Positions 26,132 to 36,165 are shown, numbered from the stretch's first letter. The stretch: 64,000 nucleotides of DNA from Micromonospora sp. CCTCC AA 2012012 (GCF_040499845.1 NZ_CP159342.1:5580001-5644000), one strand, 5' to 3'. Notes: generated by a model not told the origin, from the letters alone. Made by a program: numbers and translations.

Positions 26132-26944
26132 CTACGCGTGCCCCCGGCGCGCCTCGTCCGGGCCGGGTTCGGCCAGTTCCGGCTCCACCCCTTCCCGGAC
26201 GGGTCGCGTCGGCCGCCGCCCGGTCCGGCTCCGCCAGGTGGCGAACGCCGCCGAGGTCGCCGCCACCACCGCCACCCCGAGCAGCCAGCCGCCCAGCACG
26301 TCGCTGGTCCAGTGCACGCCGAGGGCGATCCGGCTCAGCCCGGTCACCACGGCGATCACCAGTGCCGCGGTCCAGAGGGCCCAGCGCAGCGGCCGCCGGT
26401 GCCGGGCGTACGGCAGCAGGACCAGCAGCAGCACCCCCGCGGCGAGGGTGGCGGTGAGCGCGTGCCCGGACGGGAACGAGAAACCGGCGGCCCGCGCCAC
26501 CGGGTCGAGCAGGTCCGGCCGGTGCCGCCCGACCAGCAGCTTGAGCAGCGCCCCGAGCAGGCCACCCACCACCATCGTGGTGACCGCCCAGAGCGCCAGC
26601 CGCCAGGCCCGGCGGAACAGCAGCCAGGCCACCACGACGCCGACCGCGGTGCGCATCGGTCCCGGGCCGAACACGTCGGTCCAGCCGCTCATCAGGCGTA
26701 CCCAGGCCGGATGGTCGAGGGCGTAGCCGTGCAGGGCGTCGGTCACCGAGGCGTCCAGCCGGAACAGCGGCGGCCAGGCGCCCAGCACCAGCAGGGCGAG
26801 CAGGGCGAACGGCACCAGCACCAGGAACGCGGCGACCGACGCGACGGTGAGCCGGAGACCCAGCGAATGCTCCCGGTCGAGGCGGCGGCTGCGCCACGAC
26901 CCCTCCACCACGGACGCGGAACCGCGCCGACCAGACGTACTCAT
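26132..26944 (-). CDS. PAP2 superfamily membrane phosphatase (second copy)
   Basis: 270 residues with a ~25-residue basic cytosolic N-terminus and about six membrane segments. Motif 1 is KLLVGRHRP, motif 2 SFPSGHALTAT, motif 3 RIALGVHWTSDVLGG. All active-site residues are present, so it is likely an active lipid phosphatase. Sequence outside the motifs differs strongly from the neighbour at 25376-26101, so this is an old pair rather than a recent duplication. Confidence 0.88.
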   Translation of the reverse strand: MSTSGRRGSASVVEGSWRSRRLDREHSLGLRLTVASVAAFLVLVPFALLALLVLGAWPPLFRLDASVTDALHGYALDHPAWVRLMSGWTDVFGPGPMRTAVGVVVAWLLFRRAWRLALWAVTTMVVGGLLGALLKLLVGRHRPDLLDPVARAAGFSFPSGHALTATLAAGVLLLVLLPYARHRRPLRWALWTAALVIAVVTGLSRIALGVHWTSDVLGGWLLGVAVVAATSAAFATWRSRTGRRPTRPVREGVEPELAEPGPDEARRGHA

Positions 26945-26997
26945 GGATCCAGCACTACCCAGCGGGCGGGCCGGTCAGACCGGCGATCCGACGCCGG

Positions 26998-28338
26998 TCA
27001 ACGGCGGGACTGCCGGAACCTGCGGATCATCAGGGCGGCACCGGTCAGCAGGGCGGCGAAGAGGGCCAGCCCGGTCCAGAGCCGCTCCGGCGCCGGGTCG
27101 TCCACCGACCCGGCCGGGCGGGCCGCCCACCGGCTCTGCTGCTTGGGCGCGGTGAAGGTGAACGGGTCGGCGCCCCGCCCGGCGGCCCGGTCGCCCCGCC
27201 CCGTGCCGGGGGCCGGGCCGAAGCCGACCACGCCGGGCGAGTCGTTGTCGTCGAGCGGGTTGCGGCCGGCCGGGGCCACGTCGGAGGTGAGCGCCGCGAC
27301 CGGGTCGACCAGGCCGTAGCCGAACCGGTCGTCCCGGCCGGTGGGGCCGATGTCCCGGGCGGTGACCAGCAGCCGGTTCACCACCTCGCCGGCGGGAAGC
27401 TGCGGGTAGCGGGCCCGGACCAGCGCGGCGGTGGCGGCCACCAGCGGCGCCGCGAAGCTGGTGCCCTGCACCCGCCAGTAGCCGTCTGGGGGTCGGGCGC
27501 CGTAGAGCGAGGTCGCCGGGGCGGTCAGCACCGTCTCGTGGCCGGTGATCGAACCGGACCAGAGGTTCTCGCTGCTGCGTTCCAGACCGGCGACCGCGAT
27601 CACGCCCGGCTCCCGGGCCGGGTACCAGACCTTCGGGCTGTTCGAGGTGGCGAGGTTGCCGGTGCAGGCCACCACGACCACGTCCCGGGCGAACGCGTAG
27701 TCGAGGGCGGCGGCCAGGGCCGGGCTGTCGCCGCTGCCGCCGAGGGACAGGTTGATCACCCGGGCGCCGTTGTCGACCGCCCAGCGCACCCCCTTGGCGA
27801 CGATCATCGCGTCGTCGTAGCGGTTCTCGTCGTCGAGCACCCGGACCGGCAGGATCTTGGCGTCCGGGGCGAGCCCCACGACGCCCCGGTCGTCGTCGTT
27901 GCGCCCGGCGATCAGGCCGGCGACCGTGGTGCCGTGCCCCACCGGGTCCGGCCCCTCACCGCCGCCGGGGGAGACCAGGTCGATGCCGGGCAGCACCTGG
28001 CCGGCCAGGTCGGGATGGGAACCGTCCACTCCGGAGTCGATCACCGCGACGATCACGCCGCGACCCGTGGACGTGCGCCACGCCTTGCGCGCCTGCAACT
28101 CGTCGAGCTGCCACTGCTCGTCGCGGACCTGGTCGACCCGGGTGGGCCGGTCCGGGGCCAGCCAGGCCGGCGCCCGCCCGGCGACCGGTCGGGTGACGGC
28201 CGGTGCGGCGTGGGCCGGCGGGGCGAGCGGGCCGGCGACCGTCGCCGCCGTCGCCGCCACACCGAGCAGCGCGCGTCCGACGAGCCGTCGGGCCGCGATC
28301 CGACCTCCGTGCCGATCCGTGGTCACATTCCCAGCCAT
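26998..28338 (-). CDS. mycP: Mycosin, type VII secretion-associated subtilisin-like protease
   Basis: 446 residues. N-terminal signal region, then the subtilase domain with VIDSGVDG (Asp about 97), GHGTTVAGLIAG (His about 135) and GTSFAAPLV (Ser about 293). A Pro/Gly-rich linker leads to a C-terminal membrane helix (LWTGLALFAALLTGAALMI) with a basic cytosolic end. This is the mycosin layout: exported protease anchored beside the ESX channel. It lies 74 bp after eccC on the same strand. The exact start is uncertain; no clear ribosome site precedes ATG 28338, and GTG 28326 is an alternative. Confidence 0.92.
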   Translation of the reverse strand: MAGNVTTDRHGGRIAARRLVGRALLGVAATAATVAGPLAPPAHAAPAVTRPVAGRAPAWLAPDRPTRVDQVRDEQWQLDELQARKAWRTSTGRGVIVAVIDSGVDGSHPDLAGQVLPGIDLVSPGGGEGPDPVGHGTTVAGLIAGRNDDDRGVVGLAPDAKILPVRVLDDENRYDDAMIVAKGVRWAVDNGARVINLSLGGSGDSPALAAALDYAFARDVVVVACTGNLATSNSPKVWYPAREPGVIAVAGLERSSENLWSGSITGHETVLTAPATSLYGARPPDGYWRVQGTSFAAPLVAATAALVRARYPQLPAGEVVNRLLVTARDIGPTGRDDRFGYGLVDPVAALTSDVAPAGRNPLDDNDSPGVVGFGPAPGTGRGDRAAGRGADPFTFTAPKQQSRWAARPAGSVDDPAPERLWTGLALFAALLTGAALMIRRFRQSRR

Positions 28339-28387
28339 TCATCGCGACAGAAACATGCTGCTCGGAGATTACCGGTTTTCCCGCCCG

Positions 28388-28405
28388 CCCCGGTGGAATC
28401 CGGGG
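28388..28405 (-). terminator. Short hairpin between eccC and mycP
   Basis: CCCCGG-TGGAAT-CCGGGG, a 6-bp perfect stem in the 74-bp gap between the two minus-strand genes. It is too short to be sure it terminates; it may only lower read-through into mycP. Confidence 0.35.
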
Positions 28406-28412
28406 AGACCAC

Positions 28413-31400
28413 TCAACCCGGGGGCAGATGCGCCAACTGCACCAGCCGTACGCCCTCCCGGCGGGTGACCAGCCGACCGCGACCGGCGGGCAGCGGACCC
28501 GGTCGGACCTGACCCACCAACGCCCCCTCCTCCGGGCTGCCGGACATCACCAGACCGGCGGTGGAGAGCTCCCGGAGCCGCTGCACGATCGGCTCGAACT
28601 GGGTCCGGCCCGCGCCGCCCGAGCGGCGGGCCAGCACCAGGTGCAGCCCCACGTCGCGGGCGTGCGGCAGGTGCTCCTCCAGGGCGCGCAGCGGGTTCGT
28701 CGGCCCGCCGGCCACCAGGTCGTAGTCGTCCACCAGCACGAACAGCTCCGGACCGGACCACCAGGAGCGGCTGCGCAGCTGGGCCGGGGTGACGTCGGGC
28801 CCGGGGATGCGGTTCTGGAGATAGCCGGCGGCCGACTCGATCAGCTCGGTGGTGTACGGCGCGGCGGTGCCGTAACCGATCAGGTGCGGCGTCTCGATCG
28901 TCCCGATCAGGCTGCGCCGGTAGTCCACCAGGATGACCCGCGCCTGCTCCGGGGTGAACCGGCCGACGATCGAGGTGGCCAGCGCCCGCAGGAACGAGGA
29001 CTTGCCGCACTCGGCGTCGCCGAAGACCAGGAAGTGCGGCTCGGTGGCGAAGTCCAGCACCACCGGGCGCAGGTCCGCCTCGGCCACCCCGACCGGGAAG
29101 GCCAGCCCGGTGGTCGCGGCCAGGTCCAGCTCGGCGTACGGCAGCACCGGCGGGAGCAGCCGGACCCGGGGGGCCACCGGCCCGGTCCACGCCCCGGCGA
29201 CCGCCTTCACCAGGTCGCCCGTCCCGTCGCCGAGACCGGCGAGCCGGGGCAGGGCGGCGAGGAAGTGCAGCCCCTCGGCGGTGATGCCCCGGCCGGGCTT
29301 CTTCTCCGGCACGTTCGCCGCGACCGCCCGCTTCACCACCACCGAGTCGGCCGGGTCGCCGAGGTGCAGTTCCAGCCGTGAGCCGAACAGGTCGCGGATC
29401 GCCGGCCGGAAGTCCGTCCACCGCAGACCGCTCGCCACCACGTGCACCCCGTACGACAGGCCCCGGGTGGCCAGGTCGGTGACCAGCGGTTCCAGGTCGT
29501 CGTAGTCGGCGCGCAGGGTGTGCCAGCCGTCGACCACGAGAAAGACGTCGCCGAACGGGTCGGTGCCGGGCTGCCCGGTGGCCAGGGCGGCGGCCCGCCG
29601 CCGACGCCAGCTCGCCATCGACTCCACGCCCAGCTCGGCGAAGCGCCGCTCCCGCTCGGCGAGCAGGGTGGCGATCTCCCCGACGGTGCGCCGCACCGCC
29701 GTCGGGTCGGAGCGGCCGGTGACCCCGCCGACGTGCGGCAGGTCGCGGAGGCCGCCCAGCCCGCCGCCGCCGAAGTCGAGGCAGTAGAGCTGCACCTCGG
29801 CCGGGGTGTGGGTGAGCGCCAGCGCGCAGACCAGCGTCCGCAGCAGACCCGACTTGCCGCTCTGCGGCGCACCGACCACCGCGACGTGCCCGGCGGCGCC
29901 GTCCAGCGCCAGCCAGAACAGGTCGCGGCGCTGCTCGAAGGGCTTGTCGACGACGGCCACCGGCACCTGGAGGGCGCCGTGCAGCTCCGGGTTGGCGGCG
30001 GCCAGTCCGCGTACCGGGTCGGTGCCGACCGGGCCGAGCAGCTCGTCGAGGGAGGGGGACTGGTCCAGCGGCGGCAGCCACACCTGGTGGGCCGGCGGGC
30101 CCTGCCCGACCAGCCGGGCGACCAGCGCGTCGACCAGGGTCTCCCGGCCGGTCTCCTCCTCGGCGGCGGGGAGCGCGGCCGGGGTGGTCGGCTCCGGGAC
30201 CGGCACCAGGTGGGTGGAGAAGGACAGCAGCCGGGGCACGCCGGCACCGGCCGCGCCCGCCGGGCCGCCGGGGCGGCGGACCGGCGCGGAGACGTACGCG
30301 GCCTTGAACCGGACCAGCGGGTCGGTGCCCGCGCGCAGGTAACCGTGCCCGGGGGTACGCGGCAGCTCGTGCGCGTCGGGCACCCCGAGCACCGTCCGGG
30401 ACTCCAGCGCCGAGAAGGTCCGCAACCCGATCCGGTACGACAGGTGGGTGTCCAGCCCGCGCAGCCGCCCCTCCTCCAGCCGCTGGCTGGCCAGCAGCAG
30501 GTGCACCCCCAGCGACCGGCCCAGCCGGCCGATCTGCACGAACAGGTCGATGAAGTCGGGCTTGGCCGAGAGCAGCTCGGAGAACTCGTCGCAGATCAGC
30601 AGCAGCGACGGCAGCGGGGCCAGCGGGGTGCCCGCCGCGCGGGCCCGTTCGTAGTCCCGGAGGCTGGCGAAGTTGCCGGCCCGACGCAGCAGTTCCTGCC
30701 GGCGGACCAGCTCCCCGTTGATCGCGTCGACCATCCGGTCGACCAGCGGCAGCGCGTCCTTCAGGTTGGTGATCACCGCGGCGGTGTGCGGCAGCCGCTC
30801 GAAGGAGGCGAAGGTCGCCCCGCCCTTGAAGTCGACCAGCACGAAGTTGAGCTGCTCCGAGCTGTGCGTGGCGGCCAGGCCGAGGACCAGGGTCCGCAGC
30901 AGCTCCGACTTGCCGGAGCCGGTGGCCCCGATGAGCAGGCCGTGCGGGCCCATGCCGTCCTGCGCCGACTCCTTCAGGTCCAGCTCGATGGCGCCGCCGT
31001 CGGCGCCCACCCCGATCGGCACCCGCAGCCGGTCCCGCGCCGACCGGGGCGCCCAGCCCTGCTCGGCGGTGAAGCCGTCCGGGTCGCCGATGCCGAGCAG
31101 CTCGGGCAGGCCCAGCTCGGCGCCGGTCGCGTCGTCCGGTCCGCGTACGGTGCTGGCCAGCCGCAGCGGGGCGAGCCGGCGGGCGACCGCCTCGGCCTCG
31201 GCGACGGCCAGCGCGTCGGGGCTGCCCACCTCGGCCTGCCCGTCGGCGGCGTACGAGTGCAGCCCGCCGTCGACCACGTCGAGCAGCAGGGCGTACCGGT
31301 CGAGCAGGCGGGGCGGCGGGGTGTCCAGGTCGAGCAGGGTGACCGCGTCGATGCCGCCGTCACCGGCCAGGTCGGTCGACCCGGTCAGGTCGCCGCCGTC

Positions 31401-32378
31401 GAGGACCACCACGACGTGCGGGCCGTCGGTGGCGGAGCCGACCGGGCTGAACCGGGACCGGCTGGCCAACACGTCGTCGAGGAGGCGTTCCAGCTCGACG
31501 GCGGAGCTGGTGACGAGCCGGACCGGACCGAGCGCGTCGGTGCGGGTGGGGTGGTGGGCGTGCGGCAGCCACTTGACCCACTCCCACAGCTCCCGCCGTT
31601 CGGGCCCGGCGCAGACCGCGACGAGCAGTTCGTCGGGGGCGTGGAAGACGGCGAGCTGGGTGAGCACGGCCCGGGCGAGCGCCTGGGCGGCCGGTGACCC
31701 GGTGCCCCGCGCGCCGGCCGGGCCCCGGACGAAGACCCGGGCGAAGCTGCGCAGCGAGAGCGCCACCGGCAGGTCCGGCACCACCGAGTACGCGTCGAGG
31801 AAGCGCCGCAGCGCCCCGGCGGTCATCGGTTCCAGCTCCTCCAGCGGCCGGGTGACCGGCGGGACGAGCGGGGTGGCCAGGGTCTGCGGACCGACGCCCA
31901 CCCGGACCACGGCGAAGTCCGGGTCGCCCGGTCGGCGCTCCCAGACCCGGTGGCTGTCCACCGTGGACCAGAGCCGGGCCGGGTCGGGGTGGCGGTAGTG
32001 CAACCCGGCCCGCTGTGCCCCGGCGGTCTGCCGGACCCGCCGCCGCAGCGCGGTGAGGTGCCGCAGGTACTCCCGCCGGGCGGCCATCATCTCCGACTTC
32101 TTCGGCATCCCGGAGGCGCTGCCCCAGGAGGTGACCAGCATGGCCACCGAGGAGAGCCCGAACATGCCGCCGACCACGTACGAGTAGGCGCCGCCGCCGC
32201 GCCCGAACATCATCGCCATGGCCACGGTCCCACCGAGCATCGGCAGCACCAGCAGGGCCTGCTGCCAGCGTCCACCGGCCACGGCGGGGATCTCCGGTGG
32301 CGGGTCGACGGGCAGTTCGCCGACCGGGATCTCCGGCGCCGGGCGGCGGGGCGGCCGCTTGATGACGACAGTGGACAC
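28413..32378 (-). CDS. eccC: EccC, type VII secretion FtsK/SpoIIIE-type ATPase
   Basis: 1321 residues, a single-chain EccC (EccCa and EccCb fused). Two N-terminal membrane helices are followed by three ATPase domains with P-loops GATGSGKSELL (about 483), GAPQSGKSGLL (about 839) and GDAECGKSSFL (about 1124). Domain 1 has a full Walker B, LLLICDEFSELL, while domains 2 and 3 have FLVVDGWH and LFVLVDDYD without Glu, the usual pattern in which only domain 1 is a strong ATPase. GTG 32378 has AGGAGG about 5 bases upstream. It drives export of WXG100-type substrates, but no WXG100 gene is visible in the window. Divergent from eccD. Confidence 0.95.
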   Translation of the reverse strand: MSTVVIKRPPRRPAPEIPVGELPVDPPPEIPAVAGGRWQQALLVLPMLGGTVAMAMMFGRGGGAYSYVVGGMFGLSSVAMLVTSWGSASGMPKKSEMMAARREYLRHLTALRRRVRQTAGAQRAGLHYRHPDPARLWSTVDSHRVWERRPGDPDFAVVRVGVGPQTLATPLVPPVTRPLEELEPMTAGALRRFLDAYSVVPDLPVALSLRSFARVFVRGPAGARGTGSPAAQALARAVLTQLAVFHAPDELLVAVCAGPERRELWEWVKWLPHAHHPTRTDALGPVRLVTSSAVELERLLDDVLASRSRFSPVGSATDGPHVVVVLDGGDLTGSTDLAGDGGIDAVTLLDLDTPPPRLLDRYALLLDVVDGGLHSYAADGQAEVGSPDALAVAEAEAVARRLAPLRLASTVRGPDDATGAELGLPELLGIGDPDGFTAEQGWAPRSARDRLRVPIGVGADGGAIELDLKESAQDGMGPHGLLIGATGSGKSELLRTLVLGLAATHSSEQLNFVLVDFKGGATFASFERLPHTAAVITNLKDALPLVDRMVDAINGELVRRQELLRRAGNFASLRDYERARAAGTPLAPLPSLLLICDEFSELLSAKPDFIDLFVQIGRLGRSLGVHLLLASQRLEEGRLRGLDTHLSYRIGLRTFSALESRTVLGVPDAHELPRTPGHGYLRAGTDPLVRFKAAYVSAPVRRPGGPAGAAGAGVPRLLSFSTHLVPVPEPTTPAALPAAEEETGRETLVDALVARLVGQGPPAHQVWLPPLDQSPSLDELLGPVGTDPVRGLAAANPELHGALQVPVAVVDKPFEQRRDLFWLALDGAAGHVAVVGAPQSGKSGLLRTLVCALALTHTPAEVQLYCLDFGGGGLGGLRDLPHVGGVTGRSDPTAVRRTVGEIATLLAERERRFAELGVESMASWRRRRAAALATGQPGTDPFGDVFLVVDGWHTLRADYDDLEPLVTDLATRGLSYGVHVVASGLRWTDFRPAIRDLFGSRLELHLGDPADSVVVKRAVAANVPEKKPGRGITAEGLHFLAALPRLAGLGDGTGDLVKAVAGAWTGPVAPRVRLLPPVLPYAELDLAATTGLAFPVGVAEADLRPVVLDFATEPHFLVFGDAECGKSSFLRALATSIVGRFTPEQARVILVDYRRSLIGTIETPHLIGYGTAAPYTTELIESAAGYLQNRIPGPDVTPAQLRSRSWWSGPELFVLVDDYDLVAGGPTNPLRALEEHLPHARDVGLHLVLARRSGGAGRTQFEPIVQRLRELSTAGLVMSGSPEEGALVGQVRPGPLPAGRGRLVTRREGVRLVQLAHLPPG

Positions 32379-32394
32379 GGCACCTCCTGACAGC

Positions 32395-32410
32395 GCTCGG
32401 TAACCCGAGC
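32395..32410. promoter_or_regulatory. Inverted repeat in the eccC-eccD divergent promoter region
   Basis: GCTCGG-TAAC-CCGAGC lies 16 bp upstream of the eccC start in the 100-bp divergent region. Could be an operator or a 5' leader hairpin. No regulator gene adjoins. Confidence 0.35.
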
Positions 32411-32478
32411 CTGGCTCATGGTAGGTAAAGTGCGACCGTCCGTCAGCCACCGTTCCCGCTCGATATGGAGTCACGTCG

Positions 32479-33882
32479 ATGCAATCCGGGCTGGCCCGGG
32501 TCACGATCAGTGCGCCGCAGCGGCGACTCGACGTGGCCCTGCCGGAGCAGGTCCCCCTGGCCGAACTGCTCCCCGAGGTGCTCCGGCACGCCGGTGAGGG
32601 GCTGGCCGACGACGGCGAACGGCACGGCGGCTGGGTGCTGCGCCGTACCGACGGCGCGGTGCTGGCCACCGCTCAGGCGCTGCTGCCGCAGGGCGTCCGC
32701 GACGGCGAGGTGCTGCACCTGGTGCCGGCCCACGACCAGTGGCCGGAGCTGGAGTACGACGACGTGGTCGAGGCGATCGCCGACGGCGCCCGCCGCCGGG
32801 GCAGCGCCTGGTCGCCGGCCGCCACCCGGGTCGCCGTCCTGGCCGGGGCCGGCGTGCCGCTCGCCGTCGGGCTGGTCGCCGTGCTGGTCGCCGGGCCCGG
32901 ACGACTCACCGGCTGGCCCGTCGCGCTCGGGGTGGCGCTGCTGCTCACCCTCGCCGGCACCGCCGCCTCCCGGGCGTACGGGGACGGCCCGGCCGGCGCC
33001 ACCCTCGGCGGGTACGCCCTGCCCTACGCCGCGGCGGCCGGCGCGCTGGCGGTCGGCTCCGGCGACCCGGTCGGCCCGTTCGCGCCGCTGCGCTGGCTCG
33101 GCGCCCCCGAACTCCTGGCCGGCTCGGTGGCGCTGCTGCTGGTGGCGGTGCTCGGCCTGGTCGGGGTGGCCAGCCGGTCCCGGGTCTTCGTGGCCGGCAC
33201 GACGGTCGGCCTGGTCGGCGCGGCGGCCGCGCTCGGCGGGCTCGTGCTCAGTGCCGAGGGCACCGCGGCGGTGCTGCTCTGCGTACTGGTCTTCGCGCTC
33301 GGCGCGCTGCCGCTGCTGGCGATCCGGCTCGGCAAGCTGCCGTTGCCGCCGATCACCCTCCCGTCGACCGCCCCGGCCGGTGGGCCGGACGGGGTCCGCG
33401 ACCTGCCCGACCGGGGGCGGGTCCACGCGGCGGTGGCCCGGACCGAGGAGATGCTGACCGGGATGCTGCTCGGGCACGCCGTCCTCGCGGTGGCCGCCGC
33501 CACGGTGCTCGCCACGGCCGGCGGGGTGGCGGGGCGGCTGCTGGTGGCGGTCGGGTCCGCCGTCCTGCTGCTGCGCTCGCGGCTCTTCGTCGCGGTCCGC
33601 CACCGGGTGCCCACGGTCGTCGCCGGGCTGGCCGGGGCCGTCGTCCTCGGCGGGGTGCTCGCCGACCGGACCGGCCCGGACGGGCTGCTCGCGCTGGCCG
33701 TCGGCGGGCTGCTGCTGGCCCTGATCTCGGTCGCCGCCGGCACCACGTACGCCCGGCGGCCCGTCTCCCCGTACCTCGGTCGGCTGGCCGACCTGACCGA
33801 CACCGCGCTGGTGGTCTCCGTGGTCCCGGTGGCCTGCGCGGTGCTGGACCTCTACGACCGGGCCCGGGGCCTGCTGGGCTGA
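32479..33882 (+). CDS. eccD: EccD, type VII secretion membrane channel component
   Basis: 467 residues. About 85 N-terminal residues form a YukD/ubiquitin-like domain (LARVTISAPQRRLDVALPEQ). I count eleven hydrophobic segments from about residue 115 to the C-terminus, matching the 11-TM EccD membrane core. EccD dimers form the bulk of the ESX membrane pore. It is divergent from eccC and mycP. eccB and eccE are not present nearby. A strong hairpin terminator follows. Confidence 0.93.
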   Translation: MQSGLARVTISAPQRRLDVALPEQVPLAELLPEVLRHAGEGLADDGERHGGWVLRRTDGAVLATAQALLPQGVRDGEVLHLVPAHDQWPELEYDDVVEAIADGARRRGSAWSPAATRVAVLAGAGVPLAVGLVAVLVAGPGRLTGWPVALGVALLLTLAGTAASRAYGDGPAGATLGGYALPYAAAAGALAVGSGDPVGPFAPLRWLGAPELLAGSVALLLVAVLGLVGVASRSRVFVAGTTVGLVGAAAALGGLVLSAEGTAAVLLCVLVFALGALPLLAIRLGKLPLPPITLPSTAPAGGPDGVRDLPDRGRVHAAVARTEEMLTGMLLGHAVLAVAAATVLATAGGVAGRLLVAVGSAVLLLRSRLFVAVRHRVPTVVAGLAGAVVLGGVLADRTGPDGLLALAVGGLLLALISVAAGTTYARRPVSPYLGRLADLTDTALVVSVVPVACAVLDLYDRARGLLG

Positions 33883-33892
33883 ACCGACGGAC

Positions 33893-33923
33893 GAGGCCCG
33901 GGTCGCGTGGCGACCCGGGCCTC
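33893..33923. terminator. Bidirectional hairpin terminator
   Basis: Perfect 13-bp stem GAGGCCCGGGTCG / CGACCCGGGCCTC with a 5-nt loop between the convergent eccD and ppa genes. Confidence 0.85.
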
Positions 33924-33936
33924 TCGCGTGCGGAGA

Positions 33937-34440
33937 TCAGTGCGAGTCGCCGTGCTCCTCGGCGTCCTTGGCCCGCTGGTACGAGGCCCGGATCTCGGCC
34001 TCGGCCTCGACGCGACCCACCCAGGTCGCGCCCTCGACCGACTTGCCGGGCTCCAGGTCCTTGTACACCTCGAAGAAGTGCTGGATCTCCAGCCGGTCGA
34101 ACTCGCCGAGGTGGTGGATGTCCCGCAGGTGCTCCTGGCGCGGGTCCTCGTAGGGCACGCAGAGGACCTTGTCGTCGCCGCCCTTCTCGTCCGTCATCCG
34201 GAACATGCCGATGGTCCGGCAGCGGATCAGGCAGCCGGGGAAGGTCGGCTCGGGGACCAGCACGAGGGCGTCCAGCGGGTCGCCGTCCTCGCCCAGGGTG
34301 CCCTCGATGAAGCCGTAGTCCGCCGGGTACTGCGTCGACGTGAAGAGGGTGCGGTCCAGCCGGATGCGACCGGTCGCGTGGTCCACCTCGTACTTGTTGC
34401 GGTGACCCTTCGGGATCTCAACCGTGACGTCGAAATCCAT
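33937..34440 (-). CDS. ppa: Inorganic pyrophosphatase
   Basis: 167 residues, family I soluble type. [19 protein letters not shown] at the N-terminus and the metal-binding [20 protein letters not shown] block (D-x-D-P-x-D-x-x) are complete. It hydrolyses PPi to drive biosynthesis. Stand-alone gene, convergent to eccD, with dacB divergent upstream, an arrangement common in actinomycetes (ppa-dacB-DUF2342-tilS-hpt-ftsH). Confidence 0.96.
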   Translation of the reverse strand: MDFDVTVEIPKGHRNKYEVDHATGRIRLDRTLFTSTQYPADYGFIEGTLGEDGDPLDALVLVPEPTFPGCLIRCRTIGMFRMTDEKGGDDKVLCVPYEDPRQEHLRDIHHLGEFDRLEIQHFFEVYKDLEPGKSVEGATWVGRVEAEAEIRASYQRAKDAEEHGDSH

Positions 34441-34593
34441 TTCCCACGCTCCCTCGTTTGCCCACGCTGGCTAACGGAACCAGTGGCGCCGCTCCCGGAC
34501 AGGTGAATGTCACCCGTCGGCTCCGGCCGCCGCATAGTGTTCGGACCGAAGTAGTGTCACCCAAGGTGTTTTCCGGCGGGGGAGGAGGGGGTC

Positions 34594-36165
34594 GTGGGGA
34601 GGGAAGATTCACACTACCGCCCGGAGGGGGTTGACGGGCGGATGACGGAAAGTCCGGGTTCCGTACCCTACCCGCAGCCGTACGGTGCCGCGCCGGCTCC
34701 CGCCGCGGCCCGGTCGCGACGGCGCTGGCCGCTCGCGTTGGCGCTGGTGGCGGTGCTGCTCGTGGTGCTCGCCGGGGTCGGCGTCGTGGTGGTGCGCCCC
34801 GGCCCGGTGGCCGGCTGGCTCGGTGCGGCGTCCGCCCCGCCGGCGAGCGCGCGCGCCGCGGAACCCGACCCGTCGGCCGTCCTGGCCGGCCCGGACGCCA
34901 ACGCCCCGCTGCCCACCCCCGAGGGGGTCCGCGCCGCCCTCGACCCGCTGACCCGCGCCGCCGTCCTCGGCGACCGGGTGAACATCTCGGTCGCCGACGT
35001 GTCCACCGGCACCGCGCTCTACGGCAGTGGGCAGGACACCCCGACGGTGCCCGCCTCGGTGACGAAGCTGGCGACCGCGGTGGCGGTGCTGGAGGCGCGG
35101 GGCCCGGCGTACCGGATCCCCACCCGCGCGGTGGCCGGGCCGAACCCGGGCGAGGTGGTCCTCGTCGGTGGCGGCGACCCGAGCCTGGCGGTGAACAACC
35201 ACGGCTTCTATCCGGGCGCGGCACGCCTCGACGACCTGGCCGCCCAGGTGCGCACCGCGCTCGGTGGCACCGCGCCGACCCGGGTGATCGTCGACTCGTC
35301 CCTGTTCACCGGCCCGGTCTACGAGCCGGGCTGGGACGCCGACATCCCGACCGGTGGCTTCGGTGCCCCGATCACCGCGCTGATGACCGACGGCGCCCGC
35401 CGGGACCCGGAGACGGCCCGGAAGACCGCCGACCAGACCAACCACGCCGCCGAGCGGGTCCCACAGCCGGACCTGGCCGCCGGCCGGCAGTTCGCCCGGC
35501 TGCTCGGGCTGACCGGCGACGCCGTCGCGGTGCAGCGCGGCAAGGCGCCCGCCGCCGGACCGAGTGCGACGGCCGGGGCGCCGGCTCCCGGCGCCGAGCT
35601 GGGCAAGGTCGAGTCGCTGCCGCTGATCCGGTTGGTCGACATCATGATCAGCGACAGCGACAACGTGATCGCCGAGTGCATGGCCCGGCAGGTGGCGCTG
35701 GCCCGGAACAAGCCGGCCTCCTTCGCCGGGGGTGCCGCCGCGACCGACGAGGTGATCGGCGAGCTGGGGCTGCCGGCCGCCGAGATCAGCCTGGCCGACG
35801 GCAGCGGCCTGTCCCGGACCAACCGGATCAGCCCGTCGCTCCTGACCGACCTGCTCACCCTCGCCGGCAACGGCAGCCACCCCGAGCTGGGCGCGATCTT
35901 CGGCGGCCTGCCGGTCGGCGGCTGGTCCGGCACCCTCGACGAGCGCTACCAGGCAACCGCCACGAAGGCGGGGGCCGGCATGGTCCGGGCCAAGACCGGC
36001 ACCCTGACCGGGGTCAACGCGATCGCCGGGCTGGTCACCACCGCCGACGGCCGACTGCTCACCTTCGCCGTGCTGACCGACCGGACCCCGCCGGACACCC
36101 TGGACGAGACGCGGCAGGCCCTCGACCGGATCAGTTCCGCGCTGGCCGGCTGCGGCTGCCGCTGA
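34594..36165 (+). CDS. dacB: D-alanyl-D-alanine carboxypeptidase/endopeptidase (PBP4 family)
   Basis: 523 residues from GTG 34594 (preceded by GGAGGAGGGGG); ATG 34642 is an alternative that removes 16 residues before the membrane anchor. One N-terminal membrane helix (LALALVAVLLVVLAGVGVVVV). Penicillin-binding motifs: PASVTKLA (SxxK, about 155), SDSDNVIAE (SxN, about 353) and AKTGTLTG (KTG, about 467). It trims peptidoglycan stem peptides outside the membrane. First gene of the dacB-DUF2342-tilS-hpt run. Confidence 0.93.
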   Translation: MGREDSHYRPEGVDGRMTESPGSVPYPQPYGAAPAPAAARSRRRWPLALALVAVLLVVLAGVGVVVVRPGPVAGWLGAASAPPASARAAEPDPSAVLAGPDANAPLPTPEGVRAALDPLTRAAVLGDRVNISVADVSTGTALYGSGQDTPTVPASVTKLATAVAVLEARGPAYRIPTRAVAGPNPGEVVLVGGGDPSLAVNNHGFYPGAARLDDLAAQVRTALGGTAPTRVIVDSSLFTGPVYEPGWDADIPTGGFGAPITALMTDGARRDPETARKTADQTNHAAERVPQPDLAAGRQFARLLGLTGDAVAVQRGKAPAAGPSATAGAPAPGAELGKVESLPLIRLVDIMISDSDNVIAECMARQVALARNKPASFAGGAAATDEVIGELGLPAAEISLADGSGLSRTNRISPSLLTDLLTLAGNGSHPELGAIFGGLPVGGWSGTLDERYQATATKAGAGMVRAKTGTLTGVNAIAGLVTTADGRLLTFAVLTDRTPPDTLDETRQALDRISSALAGCGCR

